Program-made: the position numbers and the translations under genes | Notes under the pieces: model-generated | Told to the model about the DNA's origin: nothing | What the model saw: the letters and a program-made list of their open reading frames with translations, nothing else | Databases searched by the model: none | Shown here: in pieces, positions 1 through 7,056 of the stretch | Position numbering within the stretch: the stretch's first letter is position 1 | Layout: each line of letters starts with the position of its first letter | IMG/VR virus record: IMGVR_UViG_3300044858_005015 | Span: 1 to 64,000 of that record | Source of the DNA: a virus | Reading direction: 5' to 3' (one strand) | Length of the DNA stretch: 64,000 nt

Positions 1-155
1 GATACCTACGAGAACCTTTATTCTTTTTAGTTCTCTTATAGTTTTCTCTATGCTTTTGTTCTCTTTATCTCTCTAATAGATTCTTTTATTTCTTAGAACT
101 TTTTCTGAGTTTTTGTATCTTTTTATCGGATTTTTAATAGTTTTTTCTCTATTTT

Positions 156-617
156 CTATCCTATTTTCTCTCCGTCTTTTAGGTACTCTAGGCCTATTTT
201 GTACTTCTCTCTCTGTCTCTCTGTAGGCATATCTGACAAGTTATCCATCATATCATAGATCTTTACCGTCCTTGCCCTATCGTTCTTTTTTAGTTCCGAT
301 AGATAGCTCTGGTAACTTTGATCTTTTTTCTTGGTTAGTAATTTTACTGCCGTTATAACTTCATCTGATATTCCTTTATCAGACAATTGTTGTTCCGTTA
401 TATCGGTATCTTCTAATACGTCATGCAATAGAGCTACGGCATGATATATACTGTCATCTATCCCGTCCTGTTTCATCCTCTGTACTACCGACTTTGGATG
501 GTCTATATAAGGCTTATTCGTTCCTTTCCTAGTTTGGTTCTTGTGGGCTTCTGTAGCGATATCAAGTGCTCTCCGATACTGCCAGTACCTTCTCATATTG
601 TCGGTGAACATTGACAT
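156..617 (-). CDS. SpoT/MESH1-like HD-domain (p)ppGpp hydrolase
   Basis: 153 aa. The first 130 residues match the HD hydrolase fold of RelA/SpoT and MESH1: an early His (H25) followed by TRKG, then PYIDHP (39-41), the HD doublet in LLHDVLEDT (about 63-71) and a C-terminal KIYDMMDNLSD resembling the family's K-x-D-R-x-x-N helix. No synthetase domain is present, so hydrolysis of (p)ppGpp or a related nucleotide is the likely role. The start at MSMF is the first ATG after an upstream stop; no Shine-Dalgarno is evident. The 155 bp beyond its 3' end is A-rich on this strand with no convincing gene. Function is inferred from motifs. Confidence 0.75.
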   Translation of the reverse strand: MSMFTDNMRRYWQYRRALDIATEAHKNQTRKGTNKPYIDHPKSVVQRMKQDGIDDSIYHAVALLHDVLEDTDITEQQLSDKGISDEVITAVKLLTKKKDQSYQSYLSELKKNDRARTVKIYDMMDNLSDMPTERQREKYKIGLEYLKDGEKIG

Positions 618-682
618 ATTTTGTTCCGTATTTTAGAGGATCTTTTTGCTTCTGGCAACCTTTTTTTCCTTAAATACTTTTA

Positions 683-868
683 ATGCAGGGCAACATTCAG
701 TATTTGGGTTCCGATATTACCTACGAAGGGGAGGTGTTGACCTTTGGGGGCCCTGATATTGTTCCTAAACCTACCTTCGGCCTTCCTCCTGAGGTGGTCG
801 CTTTGATAGAGGCTCGGTTTGGTTCGGTGGCTAACTTTTTAAGACTCCGGAACTTAGGACAAGTTTAA
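683..868 (+). CDS. Small protein, unknown function
   Basis: 61 aa, lying between minus-strand genes and ending 4 nt inside the stop of the convergent gene at 865. The N-terminal half contains ITYEGEVLTFGG, which resembles LTYTGEILTYNP at the C terminus of the virion-type protein at 13478-14098. That suggests a structural-gene fragment or a small virion accessory protein. No clear promoter box or Shine-Dalgarno. Confidence 0.5.
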   Translation: MQGNIQYLGSDITYEGEVLTFGGPDIVPKPTFGLPPEVVALIEARFGSVANFLRLRNLGQV

Positions 869-1062
869 TTTTTCTTTTCTACTAATCTATCAAGACCTAT
901 AGCGGCTAGGTCTAATAGGGCGTTCATCTTCTCATTCCAGAGAAGGTAATCAATAAATTTATCTTCTGATAACCAGCCTATTTCTGTTCCTATTTCAATA
1001 CCTCTATCGGTGTCTTTAACTTTGTATTCTTTATTGTCGACCTTTATTAGGTAATAGGTCAT
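865..1062 (-). CDS. Small acidic protein, unknown function
   Basis: 65 aa, begins MTYYLIKVDNKEYKVKD and has an amphipathic C-terminal half. No known domain recognised. It follows 1083-1289 on the same strand with a 20-nt gap, consistent with co-transcription. Confidence 0.55.
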   Translation of the reverse strand: MTYYLIKVDNKEYKVKDTDRGIEIGTEIGWLSEDKFIDYLLWNEKMNALLDLAAIGLDRLVEKKN

Positions 1063-1082
1063 GGAGTGTTTAAGAATTTATA

Positions 1083-1289
1083 TTATACCGCGCCTTGCGC
1101 TGTAAGAGTTTGCAGAAGAGTAATGATAGTTGCCAGAGGATCTGCAACAGTGCCTCCTACTGGGTAAACGGCTCTTGCGAATAAAGGTCTCCCGGCTCCG
1201 TCTACCGGAACCCAAGAAAAGGTATCAGCCATGGAGGGGTTGTAGGTAGGAGGAGTCGTCGGGGTAGCGGTAAGAAGAGGTGTTGCCAT
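1083..1289 (-). CDS. Small Ala/Thr/Pro-rich protein, possible virion accessory
   Basis: 68 aa, rich in Thr, Pro and Ala, no Cys and few charges, a composition like the structural proteins elsewhere in the window. A late-type AATAAATA box (1296-1303) lies 6 nt before the ATG, suggesting late expression. No domain recognised. Confidence 0.6.
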   Translation of the reverse strand: MATPLLTATPTTPPTYNPSMADTFSWVPVDGAGRPLFARAVYPVGGTVADPLATIITLLQTLTAQGAV

Positions 1290-1294
1290 ATATT

Positions 1295-1531
1295 TTATTT
1301 ATTCATTCTCTCTCTTAGGTTCTCGTGCCTTTCATAGTACCAGTCCCTTTGGTCAACAACATCCCAGAAGTCATTCATATTGAGTTCTAGAATCTTTTCC
1401 GTAAGAGTAGCTTCCTTGAGAAGTGTCTCATACATTCTTTTCCATTCAGAGATCTCTTCCTTAAGCTGTTTGTTCTCTTCCTTCAGTCTATTGAACTCGT
1501 GATCCTTGAACTGTTCATCTATCATTCCCAT
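1295..1531 (-). CDS. Small coiled-coil protein
   Basis: 78 aa, very charged. Residues 8-45 have a heptad-like pattern (EFNRLKEENKQLKEEISEWK), so a coiled coil is likely. One of few genes here with a clear Shine-Dalgarno: AGGAG about 8 nt before the start, made by the end of the preceding 39-aa gene. No known family. Confidence 0.65.
   Translation of the reverse strand: MGMIDEQFKDHEFNRLKEENKQLKEEISEWKRMYETLLKEATLTEKILELNMNDFWDVVDQRDWYYERHENLRERMNK
1296..1303 (-). promoter_or_regulatory. T4-late-like promoter box AATAAATA
   Basis: Minus-strand AATAAATA 6 nt before the ATG at 1289. T4 late promoters use TATAAATA centred near -10, so transcription would begin at or just before the start codon. 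Confidence 0.5.
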
Positions 1532-1543
1532 ATATTAAATCTC

Positions 1544-1663
1544 CTAAATTTCCCAAGATACAGTATCGCCACATTGATCGCAGCGTTTTTTATCACTACC
1601 CCAATCATCAACCTGAAACGATCTCACGATACAAATTAGAAACAGTTCATGCCATATATTCAT
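1544..1663 (-). CDS. 39-aa CxxC mini-protein
   Basis: A 39-aa frame starting MNIWHELFLICIV and ending with KKRCDQCGDTVSWEI, a single CxxC knuckle. The first residues match those of the small membrane protein at 18701 (both have IWHELFLIC), indicating shared ancestry or a recombined 5' end. It sits just upstream of 1295-1531 and supplies that gene's Shine-Dalgarno. Function unknown. Confidence 0.5.
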   Translation of the reverse strand: MNIWHELFLICIVRSFQVDDWGSDKKRCDQCGDTVSWEI

Positions 1664-1747
1664 TTTAAGTATTTTTAATTGTATCATATAATGAAGGAAT
1701 GTCAAGAGCCTTTAAAGTACTTCCCAGCATAAAATATTAAGTAAAAG

Positions 1748-1755
1748 AATAAATA
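1748..1755 (+). promoter_or_regulatory. T4-late-like promoter box AATAAATA
   Basis: AATAAATA ends 8 nt before the ATG at 1764, in the divergent gap between 1663 (minus) and 1764 (plus). The predicted start site falls essentially at the start codon. Confidence 0.6.
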
Positions 1756-1763
1756 ATATTACA

Positions 1764-2207
1764 ATGATCTCCAAAGACGCAGACCTTATCGCTGAAGCTT
1801 ATCTATCCGCTTTGCAAAAGATTCACAACGCACCCACTGATCCCGCCACTGAGGACATAGCACGAGTCAACCCTGAGGTAACTGACAGAGAGAACGTAGA
1901 GCAGTCTCCCGTAGCAATGACTGTTTCAGTACCGGCAGGTCCTGAAGCTATGGGTGCTATGGATCAAGGTTCGCCTTGCGGCTGTGCTGGCTCAGACCAA
2001 GCTCATGAGGAGTCTGAAGAGCATTGGATGGTTCGCTCAAACCTCTTCTCTCTCTATTCTAATGCTAAGAAGATCCATAACCTTGCACAAGCAGGAATGG
2101 ACTTAGAGCCTTGGGCAGCTGCCAAAATAGCTGTTTGTGCAGACAATTTAGAGTCAGTCATGAAATATGTAGCCTATGAGGCTGCAGAAAAAGGTCTTAG
2201 TGCCTAA
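1764..2207 (+). CDS. Putative internal head protein with capsid-targeting-like N terminus
   Basis: 147 aa. The N terminus MISKDADLIAEAYLSALQ is a short amphipathic helix containing LIAE followed by Ala, which fits the T4 gp21 protease rule (L/I-x-E, then A/G) in capsid-targeting sequences of T4 internal proteins (FIAE-A). A Pro/Glu-rich linker, a CGCAG patch near residue 72 and a helical C-terminal half (about 88-145) follow. A late-type promoter box lies immediately upstream. The packaged-protein role is an inference. Confidence 0.6.
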   Translation: MISKDADLIAEAYLSALQKIHNAPTDPATEDIARVNPEVTDRENVEQSPVAMTVSVPAGPEAMGAMDQGSPCGCAGSDQAHEESEEHWMVRSNLFSLYSNAKKIHNLAQAGMDLEPWAAAKIAVCADNLESVMKYVAYEAAEKGLSA

Positions 2208-2473
2208 TCAACTATTACTTCGTGCTCTTGATTGAACTGAGCAAGCTCCCAATCGTACTCTAACAACTGGTGGTCAAGGTAATAATATTCATTCTCTACT
2301 TCGTTCTTAACTTCTTCTACTATATCTAGAACCTTACCACACCATTCCTGAATCTGAGGAAAGGAAGTAAAGTCCATAGCCCAGCAGAACTGCTCTGAAG
2401 CTTTTTCGAGTATGTGTTTAAACTCTCCTAGCTCTTTGAGCTTGAGTTTAGCCTTAGTGTTCGTACCCTTCAT
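2204..2473 (-). CDS. Hypothetical protein
   Basis: About 89 aa from MKGTNTKAKLKLKELGEF; an in-frame ATG 18 nt further upstream is also possible. Start chosen to overlap the end of the upstream gene (2454) by about 20 nt, typical of this genome. Mostly helical and acidic at the C terminus (EYYYLDHQLLEYDWEL). Converges with 1764-2207 with a 4-nt overlap. No family recognised. Confidence 0.55.
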   Translation of the reverse strand: MKGTNTKAKLKLKELGEFKHILEKASEQFCWAMDFTSFPQIQEWCGKVLDIVEEVKNEVENEYYYLDHQLLEYDWELAQFNQEHEVIVD

Positions 2474-2672
2474 CTTCGTCAAGTTCTTCATTACTAATTT
2501 GGTACAAGGCGCCGACTGGTTGGATCTGTTCATAGACATCGCAGATAGCAGATGCCAGAGAACGATCAACTTGGAGCATGTATCCCAGGACTTTATAAGC
2601 GTCCTCAGATATACCAGCACCAGCCGTTGATAGGATGTACTGTTTGACGAGTTCGATTGCTTCTTTATTCAT
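2454..2672 (-). CDS. Small helical acidic protein
   Basis: 72 aa, begins MNKEAIELVKQYILS, ends in an acidic DEDEGYEH tail, no Cys motif. First of a pair with 2204-2473, with overlapping ends. No family recognised. Confidence 0.6.
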   Translation of the reverse strand: MNKEAIELVKQYILSTAGAGISEDAYKVLGYMLQVDRSLASAICDVYEQIQPVGALYQISNEELDEDEGYEH

Positions 2673-2701
2673 TTATTTTATTGTTTACTTTTGTGGTTAC
2701 T

Positions 2702-2848
2702 TTAAACACATTTTAACACGTTTACTTTTTTTAGATCTTGGCCAAGATCTTGACGAATGCTATTCATAATTCTCCACCCAGCCATAATGCTTATAATGAA
2801 TGTAAAGATAATTATGCCTGCCGCAATAAATTTTACTAGTTTATTCAT
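2702..2848 (-). CDS. Small single-pass membrane protein
   Basis: 48 aa. Residues 5-24 (VKFIAAGIIIFTFIISIMAG) form one hydrophobic helix followed by a basic/amphipathic tail. Its ATG lies inside the last codons of the upstream gene (ATGAATAA overlap), supporting translational coupling. Function unknown; phage inner-membrane miniproteins of this kind are common. Confidence 0.6.
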   Translation of the reverse strand: MNKLVKFIAAGIIIFTFIISIMAGWRIMNSIRQDLGQDLKKVNVLKCV

Positions 2849-2987
2849 GAGTCAGAGCCTCCATCTCTTGCTCAAGCTCCTTTTCGGTCTTGAGACGATA
2901 GCCACCGGCAACCTTCTTAACCATTCCTTCAGCAATAAGATATTCCAATGTTTGCTGAACCATTTCGTGCTTTTCTTTTTTTGTCAT
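2841..2987 (-). CDS. Small winged-helix-like protein
   Basis: 48 aa, starts MTKKEKHEMVQQTLEYLIAE. The helix, the loop with VKKVAGGYRLKT and the final helix resemble a minimal winged helix, but this is only a shape judgement. Overlaps the next gene by 8 nt and the end of a disrupted frame upstream (2984) by a few nt. Confidence 0.55.
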   Translation of the reverse strand: MTKKEKHEMVQQTLEYLIAEGMVKKVAGGYRLKTEKELEQEMEALTHE

Positions 2988-3075
2988 TTTGCAAATTGCG
3001 GGTGATCTTCTAAAAATTCCAAAAGACCTCCACCTACTTTGTCTCCTCTACCATATTTTCGTAAAAGCCTGTCAT
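2984..3075 (-). pseudogene. Short frame disrupted near its start
   Basis: The stretch encodes DRLLRKYGRGDKV then GGGLLEFLEDHPQFAK and a stop that overlaps the next ATG, as intact genes here do. The only ATG nearby (3075) is one base out of phase and runs into a stop after 13 codons. A single-base loss near the 5' end, or a non-ATG start, would explain it. Confidence 0.35.
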
Positions 3076-3096
3076 TGTTCTATTTAAAATTATTTT

Positions 3097-3444
3097 TTAG
3101 TCTCGAACATTGCGTAAAGCTTGTTCAAAATAGTCATATTCTTGTTGAATACCTATTTCGTACGTTCCTTTTTTTAGAGGAATGGTGTCATGGCGATCTT
3201 TCACCAAGCAACGAACCACAGTTTCTTCTCCGCAATCAATAAAGCGGCGGTTACCCAACTTATAAAAGTTGACTTTAGGTTTTCTATCAATAACATGGTG
3301 ATTTCCAGTAGTTTCAGAATCGGCAATGATCACATACCCCTGCTCATGTTTTTCTAAGGTTGCTTCTACAGGAATTTCATTTTGAAAAATAAAGCATTCG
3401 CCATGTACAATAGTTTTTGGTTTTGTATTTTTCATAATCTTCAT
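3097..3444 (-). CDS. Conserved phage hypothetical protein
   Basis: 115 aa (113 from the second Met). Contains VHGECFIF near the start, then IIADSETTGNHHVID around 40-55, a segment I associate with an unnamed family of small phage proteins. Mostly beta in appearance with a basic, Cys-containing second half. No enzymatic motif. A TTTAAATA box lies about 12 nt upstream. Confidence 0.6.
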   Translation of the reverse strand: MKIMKNTKPKTIVHGECFIFQNEIPVEATLEKHEQGYVIIADSETTGNHHVIDRKPKVNFYKLGNRRFIDCGEETVVRCLVKDRHDTIPLKKGTYEIGIQQEYDYFEQALRNVRD

Positions 3445-3479
3445 GATATAGGGTTTTATTTAAATGTCAAAGATTTTTT

Positions 3480-3698
3480 TCAATTTTTTTTTTTTGTAAA
3501 ATCTTTTACAGAATTACTCACAGAACTCTCCACAGAATCCCACACAGGGCTCCCCACAGAATTATCCACAGAGTACCACACAGCCTCCCACACAGATATC
3601 CCCACAGTATTTCTCAAAGATATCCCCACAGAATCACTCACAGATTTCTCCACAGAATTCCACACAGAATTCCTCACAGAATCTTTAAGCGTTTTCAT
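3480..3698 (-). CDS. SV tetrapeptide-repeat protein, copy 3
   Basis: 72 aa from MKTLKDSVRNSVW, made almost entirely of four-residue units of the form x-S-V-x (NSVW, NSVE, KSVS, DSVG). The regular Val every fourth residue with polar partners suggests a repetitive fold such as a thin solenoid or amphipathic rod. Ends in VKDFTKKKN, unlike the NFNKPL tail of the other two copies. Start placed at the ATG shared in context with the paralogs; a TTG two codons upstream overlaps the previous stop. Confidence 0.6.
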   Translation of the reverse strand: MKTLKDSVRNSVWNSVEKSVSDSVGISLRNTVGISVWEAVWYSVDNSVGSPVWDSVESSVSNSVKDFTKKKN

Positions 3699-4125
3699 TT
3701 TCAAAGCGGTTTGTTAAAATTTTGTACAGAATCCCCCACAGAATTCCACACAGACCTCGCCACAGAATTTCCCACAGAATTCCACACAGAGTACCACACA
3801 GACTTCTTTACAGGATTCACCACAGAATTCATCACAGCCTCCCACACAGAATTCCACACAGATTTCTCCACAGAATTCCACACAGAATCACTCACAGACC
3901 TCGCCACAGAATTTCCCACAGAATCTTTAAGCGTTTTCATTTTTAAAGCGGTTTGTTAAAATTTTGTACAGAATCACTCACAGAATTACTCACAGAACTC
4001 TCCACAGAATCCCACACAGGGCTCCCCACAGAATTATCCACAGAGTACCACACAGACTTCTTTACAGGATTCACCACAGAATTCATCACAGCCTCCCACA
4101 CAGAATCACTTACAGAATCTTTAAG
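3493..4125. repeat. Low-complexity tandem DNA repeat inside the SV-repeat genes
   Basis: On the plus strand the region is a degenerate 12-nt ladder of CACAGAATTCCA-type units, the reverse complement of codons for x-S-V-x. The three genes share long near-identical blocks plus identical junctions (TTTAAGCGTTTTCATTT and TTGTTAAAATTTTGTACAGA), implying duplication and unequal recombination. Confidence 0.85.
3701..3940 (-). CDS. SV tetrapeptide-repeat protein, copy 2
   Basis: 79 aa, starts MKTLKDSVGNSVARSV and ends DSVQNFNKPL. About 17 consecutive x-S-V-x units. The ATG is 2 nt after the stop of copy 1, so translation is probably coupled. Units are recombined relative to its neighbours (the block EAVMNSVVNPVKKSVWYSV is shared with copy 1). 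Confidence 0.65.
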   Translation of the reverse strand: MKTLKDSVGNSVARSVSDSVWNSVEKSVWNSVWEAVMNSVVNPVKKSVWYSVWNSVGNSVARSVWNSVGDSVQNFNKPL

Positions 4126-4143
4126 CGTTTGCATCTTTTTCAT
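3943..4143 (-). CDS. SV tetrapeptide-repeat protein, copy 1
   Basis: 66 aa, starts MKKMQTLKDSVSDSVW, ends SDSVQNFNKPL. First gene of the three-gene array and the one with a strong promoter: a TTGCAG / 17 bp / TATACT element ends 7 nt before the ATG. The MKTLKDS-type start is conserved in all copies. Function unknown; no catalytic residues. Confidence 0.65.
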   Translation of the reverse strand: MKKMQTLKDSVSDSVWEAVMNSVVNPVKKSVWYSVDNSVGSPVWDSVESSVSNSVSDSVQNFNKPL

Positions 4144-4150
4144 TGTTCTA

Positions 4151-4179
4151 AGTATATCGAAACCGTAATTAGACTGCAA
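4151..4179 (-). promoter_or_regulatory. Sigma70-type promoter for the SV-repeat array
   Basis: -35 TTGCAG (4179-4174), 17-bp spacer, -10 TATACT (4156-4151), then 7 nt to the ATG. Spacer and downstream bases closely match the promoter at 6872-6900 (shared ATTACnGTTnCGATATACTT). It overlaps the end of the upstream gene. Confidence 0.75.
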
Positions 4180-5139
4180 CTAGGCAATTGCTTCAATTTC
4201 CAGATCTCTCCCCCCAAAACGCTCTTGTATTGCTTCAGTAAGGGTTCTACACTTTGGCGAAACTGCCTCTACATGCCAAACCCCCGTTGTTTGGTTTAGC
4301 ATCTTCAAATGAGGAGCGTAAGTGATTGTTGGGAACAATTTTGACATATCCCAAAGCTCGTATTGGGAGTTGTGCCACATTTTGGTCTTGTATTTTTTGT
4401 AGCTATCAATTTGTGTACCCATATCGAGCATTCTCTCTATGCCGACTTTTTTGACAAATTCCATTTTTTGATCAGCATTTTCGATCAAATTATAATTTTT
4501 TAAAGGGATATCGGTCGATTTTGTCATAGCCAACCACTCAGGAACTACAATTCCATTTAGTGCGTAAACTCTAACATTACCCCTTCCTTTGTAACGGATT
4601 GCAGGTTGTCCGTCGCCATGTATAACATTGTTTTCGTTGAGGTTAATCTCAACAGGTTTTTGACAAACAATACACATGTTTTGTGGTCCAACATCTTTAA
4701 TGTTGAAAATGTAACCGAGTATGTGAGATGCTCGCATCGCTTCGTATTCAGCGTTCACTTCATACTTGATTCCGACTTCATCACGGAAAAAATCATAAAA
4801 ACTATAAAACGATGCATCAAAAGATCCTCTTAAATAAGGAGTGTAGAATTGTTCAATTTGTAATTTTAATTTTCCGTCAAAATAATCATCGACTAATTTA
4901 GGAATATCATTAGCTCGATGGGTTTTGGCTAAATTACAAGCCACCCATGCTTCAACAGGATCATCAAACACAAGGACAGGGGTTGTTTCTTGTTTGAGAA
5001 CGATTTTTTGAAGATCATGGATAATATCTACTGCGTCGTCAAAGCTGAATCTGTCTGTAGATGTCCCTAGTTTAATCCATTTGTCTACATATTGAGGCAT
5101 TGCGGATTTTTGCTTGTCGGTTAGTCCTTCGATTTTCAT
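4180..5139 (-). CDS. DUF6745-like protein
   Basis: 319 aa. The C-terminal half has features I associate with DUF6745: a WLAM...DIPLKNYNLIENAD segment with FVKKVGIERMLDMG (about 205-245), then HVEAVSPKCRTLTEAIQERFGG (about 290-312), like the family's ending with T-x-x-E-A and a final FG. The N-terminal part has a helical DUF-type region and two Cys in CIVC (about 158-161). Biochemical role unknown. Confidence 0.55.
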   Translation of the reverse strand: MKIEGLTDKQKSAMPQYVDKWIKLGTSTDRFSFDDAVDIIHDLQKIVLKQETTPVLVFDDPVEAWVACNLAKTHRANDIPKLVDDYFDGKLKLQIEQFYTPYLRGSFDASFYSFYDFFRDEVGIKYEVNAEYEAMRASHILGYIFNIKDVGPQNMCIVCQKPVEINLNENNVIHGDGQPAIRYKGRGNVRVYALNGIVVPEWLAMTKSTDIPLKNYNLIENADQKMEFVKKVGIERMLDMGTQIDSYKKYKTKMWHNSQYELWDMSKLFPTITYAPHLKMLNQTTGVWHVEAVSPKCRTLTEAIQERFGGRDLEIEAIA

Positions 5140-5213
5140 ATTTGAATGTTATTATTATACTCTTGTTTTTTTTCAATACCTTTGATTAGAGTGGTAAAGT
5201 TTTCAAGTTCATA

Positions 5214-5414
5214 TTACTTGTTATGAGTCCAAAGTGAAAGCTGCTGGTAGGCTTTAAGTCGCTCTAGCCAAGCACTATCCGTACACCAGGCGATATTGCG
5301 AGCCAGAAGCGAGGGTTGAGGCTTACTCTTAAAGGTTACCGAACGGTAAACGATTTGCAGAGCTTCCTTTACTGCTACGAGCATATCTATTAAGAGATAG
5401 ATGAGATGTTTCAT
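5214..5414 (-). CDS. Hypothetical small protein with N-terminal hydrophobic helix
   Basis: 66 aa from MKHLIYLLIDMLVAVKEAL; upstream in-frame Met codons would overlap the previous gene heavily, so this start is preferred. One N-terminal hydrophobic segment, then a Lys/Trp-containing soluble tail. No family recognised. Confidence 0.5.
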   Translation of the reverse strand: MKHLIYLLIDMLVAVKEALQIVYRSVTFKSKPQPSLLARNIAWCTDSAWLERLKAYQQLSLWTHNK

Positions 5415-5457
5415 TATTGGATGTATATTATGTAGGGTTGTTGGAAGAAAGGCAAGT

Positions 5458-5655
5458 TTAAAGTGTTTGAACCAGCTTAATAATATCATCTTCGGTAATG
5501 TTCTTGAAGGTAACTCCTCCCAGATGCCAGGTTCCGGGATATAGGGTAGAGAGTTTAGTAAGGAATTCTTTATCTCTGTCTACTAGAACGTCATAGTCCT
5601 TCCGTGAAAGGTGCACCCTGTCTACTTTAATAATAGATCCGTTCTTAGTTGTCAT
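5458..5655 (-). CDS. Hypothetical small protein
   Basis: 65 aa, starts MTTKNGSIIKVDRVHLS. Mixed alpha/beta, basic N terminus, no Cys. Part of the minus-strand series between the ATPase gene and the DUF6745-like gene. No family recognised. Confidence 0.5.
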   Translation of the reverse strand: MTTKNGSIIKVDRVHLSRKDYDVLVDRDKEFLTKLSTLYPGTWHLGGVTFKNITEDDIIKLVQTL

Positions 5656-5705
5656 CTTAGCTTATGGTTTAATAATAAAGGAATTTTAATTAAAGGCAAC
5701 TTAAG

Positions 5706-5942
5706 TTAGAGCTGGGCCAGTAGAGCTAATTCAAATTTAATTTTTTGCTCCAGGTATCGAACTTCTTTTTTGAGATCATCCAATTTGTTTTCCATCAAAG
5801 CTTCTGTCTCAATAGGGATGTCGTCTCCTCGCCCTGCTAGGATTCTATTAATGACCCGAGAGGTCCCGCTAACGCTATCCAGTTGCCTATTAATCCACTT
5901 GAGGGTGTTAAGAGACATTTGCTTTTGTTGTTTTTTATTCAT
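5706..5942 (-). CDS. Hypothetical helical protein downstream of the RadA-like ATPase
   Basis: 78 aa from MNKKQQKQMSLNTLKW. This ATG is 1 nt after the stop of the ATPase gene (TAATATG); an earlier in-frame ATG at 5990 would overlap it by 47 nt. Ends in a coiled-coil-like segment (KLDDLKKEVRYLEQKIKFEL). May act with the ATPase given the coupling, but nothing in the sequence shows how. Confidence 0.6.
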   Translation of the reverse strand: MNKKQQKQMSLNTLKWINRQLDSVSGTSRVINRILAGRGDDIPIETEALMENKLDDLKKEVRYLEQKIKFELALLAQL

Positions 5943-5943
5943 A

Positions 5944-6864
5944 TTAGGTAGTTTGAATGAAAGTGTATTGGGCTTTTTGGCCGCGGCCATCCTTTTTGAT
6001 AACTTCTAGCATTGTCAGCTCCCGAAGAACAGACTGAGCCTTCAACGAGCAGCCCAAGAGGTCGGTAGCCGTCTTGAGATTGATCTGTCCGTTCTGCTTA
6101 ACGGCATTGAGAATTTTGTCTTTGTACTGAGCAGTCTTACCCTTCTTAGCGGGTTTGTCATCTTCAGACTCAACTTCAACCTTCTCAAAGTCAAAGCCGT
6201 TAGAGGTCATATAGAAGCAGATCTCATTCGTAGAACCAAAGCGATTCTTAGTCGTATTGAAGATACGGACAGAAGGATCCTCTTTGCACTTCTCCATCAT
6301 GATCGTGCAATCAACGGAATGGCTCAACAAGGTACTGCCGCGATATTGCCCTGCTTTGGTCATATGTTGAATCGTGCCAACAACAACTTCGAGTTCCTTA
6401 GCCTTCGAAGTAATGTAGTTAGAAAGATACTCTTCCAGCTGGCGGCCGCGGATCTTCTTACGAGAAGTTAAAGCGGGGAAGGAATCCAAGATAACAATCT
6501 CATATTTGCCTTCAGCAATAACTTCAAAGATATCCTCGATGACAGACATATTAGCTACAGAAACAAGCTCAACACCCAGACGCTTACAAGTAAACGCTAG
6601 CTGTGCCGTAGCCTCTTCACAAGAGACATAAGCCGTCTTCTTACCAGACTTCTCAAGCAATTCGAGCATCTGCAGCATGCAGGTAGTCTTACCAGAACCT
6701 GCAGAAGCAGCGAGCATAAAGGACATACCAGGGAGAAGCCCCGAGCCACCAAATACATCATCGAGGTCCTTACGACCCGTCTTAAACCGGCGCGAGTAAA
6801 TCTCAGGAATCTTAACATCCTTGACGCGCTGGAAGCCTTTAGAGTTGGTCTTGATTACTTTCAT
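5944..6864 (-). CDS. RadA/RecA-superfamily ATPase
   Basis: 306 aa from MKVIKTNSKGF. RecA-fold core: TGRKDLDDVFGG opening as in RadA/KaiC/DnaB proteins, Walker A ASAGSGKTT (about 53-61), a Glu-containing SCEEAT motif, Walker B EIVILDSFP (about 128), and IQHMTKAGQYRGSTLLSHSVD typical of RadA/Sms. The C-terminal 70 residues (KTAQYKDKILNAV onward) look like a winged-helix DNA-binding domain. Likely a DNA-dependent ATPase in recombination or replication. No N-terminal zinc finger, unlike bacterial RadA. Preceded by a sigma70-type promoter with a 7-nt leader. Confidence 0.75.
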   Translation of the reverse strand: MKVIKTNSKGFQRVKDVKIPEIYSRRFKTGRKDLDDVFGGSGLLPGMSFMLAASAGSGKTTCMLQMLELLEKSGKKTAYVSCEEATAQLAFTCKRLGVELVSVANMSVIEDIFEVIAEGKYEIVILDSFPALTSRKKIRGRQLEEYLSNYITSKAKELEVVVGTIQHMTKAGQYRGSTLLSHSVDCTIMMEKCKEDPSVRIFNTTKNRFGSTNEICFYMTSNGFDFEKVEVESEDDKPAKKGKTAQYKDKILNAVKQNGQINLKTATDLLGCSLKAQSVLRELTMLEVIKKDGRGQKAQYTFIQTT

Positions 6865-6871
6865 TGTTACA

Positions 6872-6900
6872 AGTATATCGGAACTGTAATGGGTCGGCAA
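6872..6900 (-). promoter_or_regulatory. Sigma70-type promoter for the RadA-like gene
   Basis: -35 TTGCCG (6900-6895), 17-bp spacer, -10 TATACT (6877-6872), 7 nt to the ATG. Sister of the promoter at 4151-4179, matching over most of about 37 nt including the spacer core. Confidence 0.75.
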
Positions 6901-6965
6901 CATTATTATCCCTAAACTTTAAGAACTAAGACTTAAGATTTAAGACTGAGTTATGAACAAAAATA

Positions 6966-7030
6966 CCTCTGAGCATTGTGTATTGTGTGAAGAATATCAA
7001 TTTCTCAAATGAGAATCCAATGCTCAGAGG
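6966..7030 (+). repeat. 13-bp perfect inverted repeat, possible RNA hairpin
   Basis: CCTCTGAGCATTG (6966-6978) and its exact reverse complement (7018-7030) enclose 39 nt that contain a smaller stem TTCTC-AAAT-GAGAA. No T-run follows, so it is not an obvious terminator. It lies just before the HNH remnant and could belong to the former intron/homing element. Confidence 0.6.
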
Positions 7031-7056
7031 CATAAATAATTATGTGAAGAATATTA

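Noticed and set aside
3493-4125. CRISPR-like appearance of the repeat ladder
   Set aside because: Units are 12 nt, degenerate, without unique spacers and fully coding in frame.
3711-4168. Plus-strand frames of 71-111 aa across the SV repeats, rich in TEFHTE/HRIPHR repeats
   Set aside because: They are antisense readings of the periodic 12-nt repeat. The minus-strand series has the promoter, conserved starts and shared stops.
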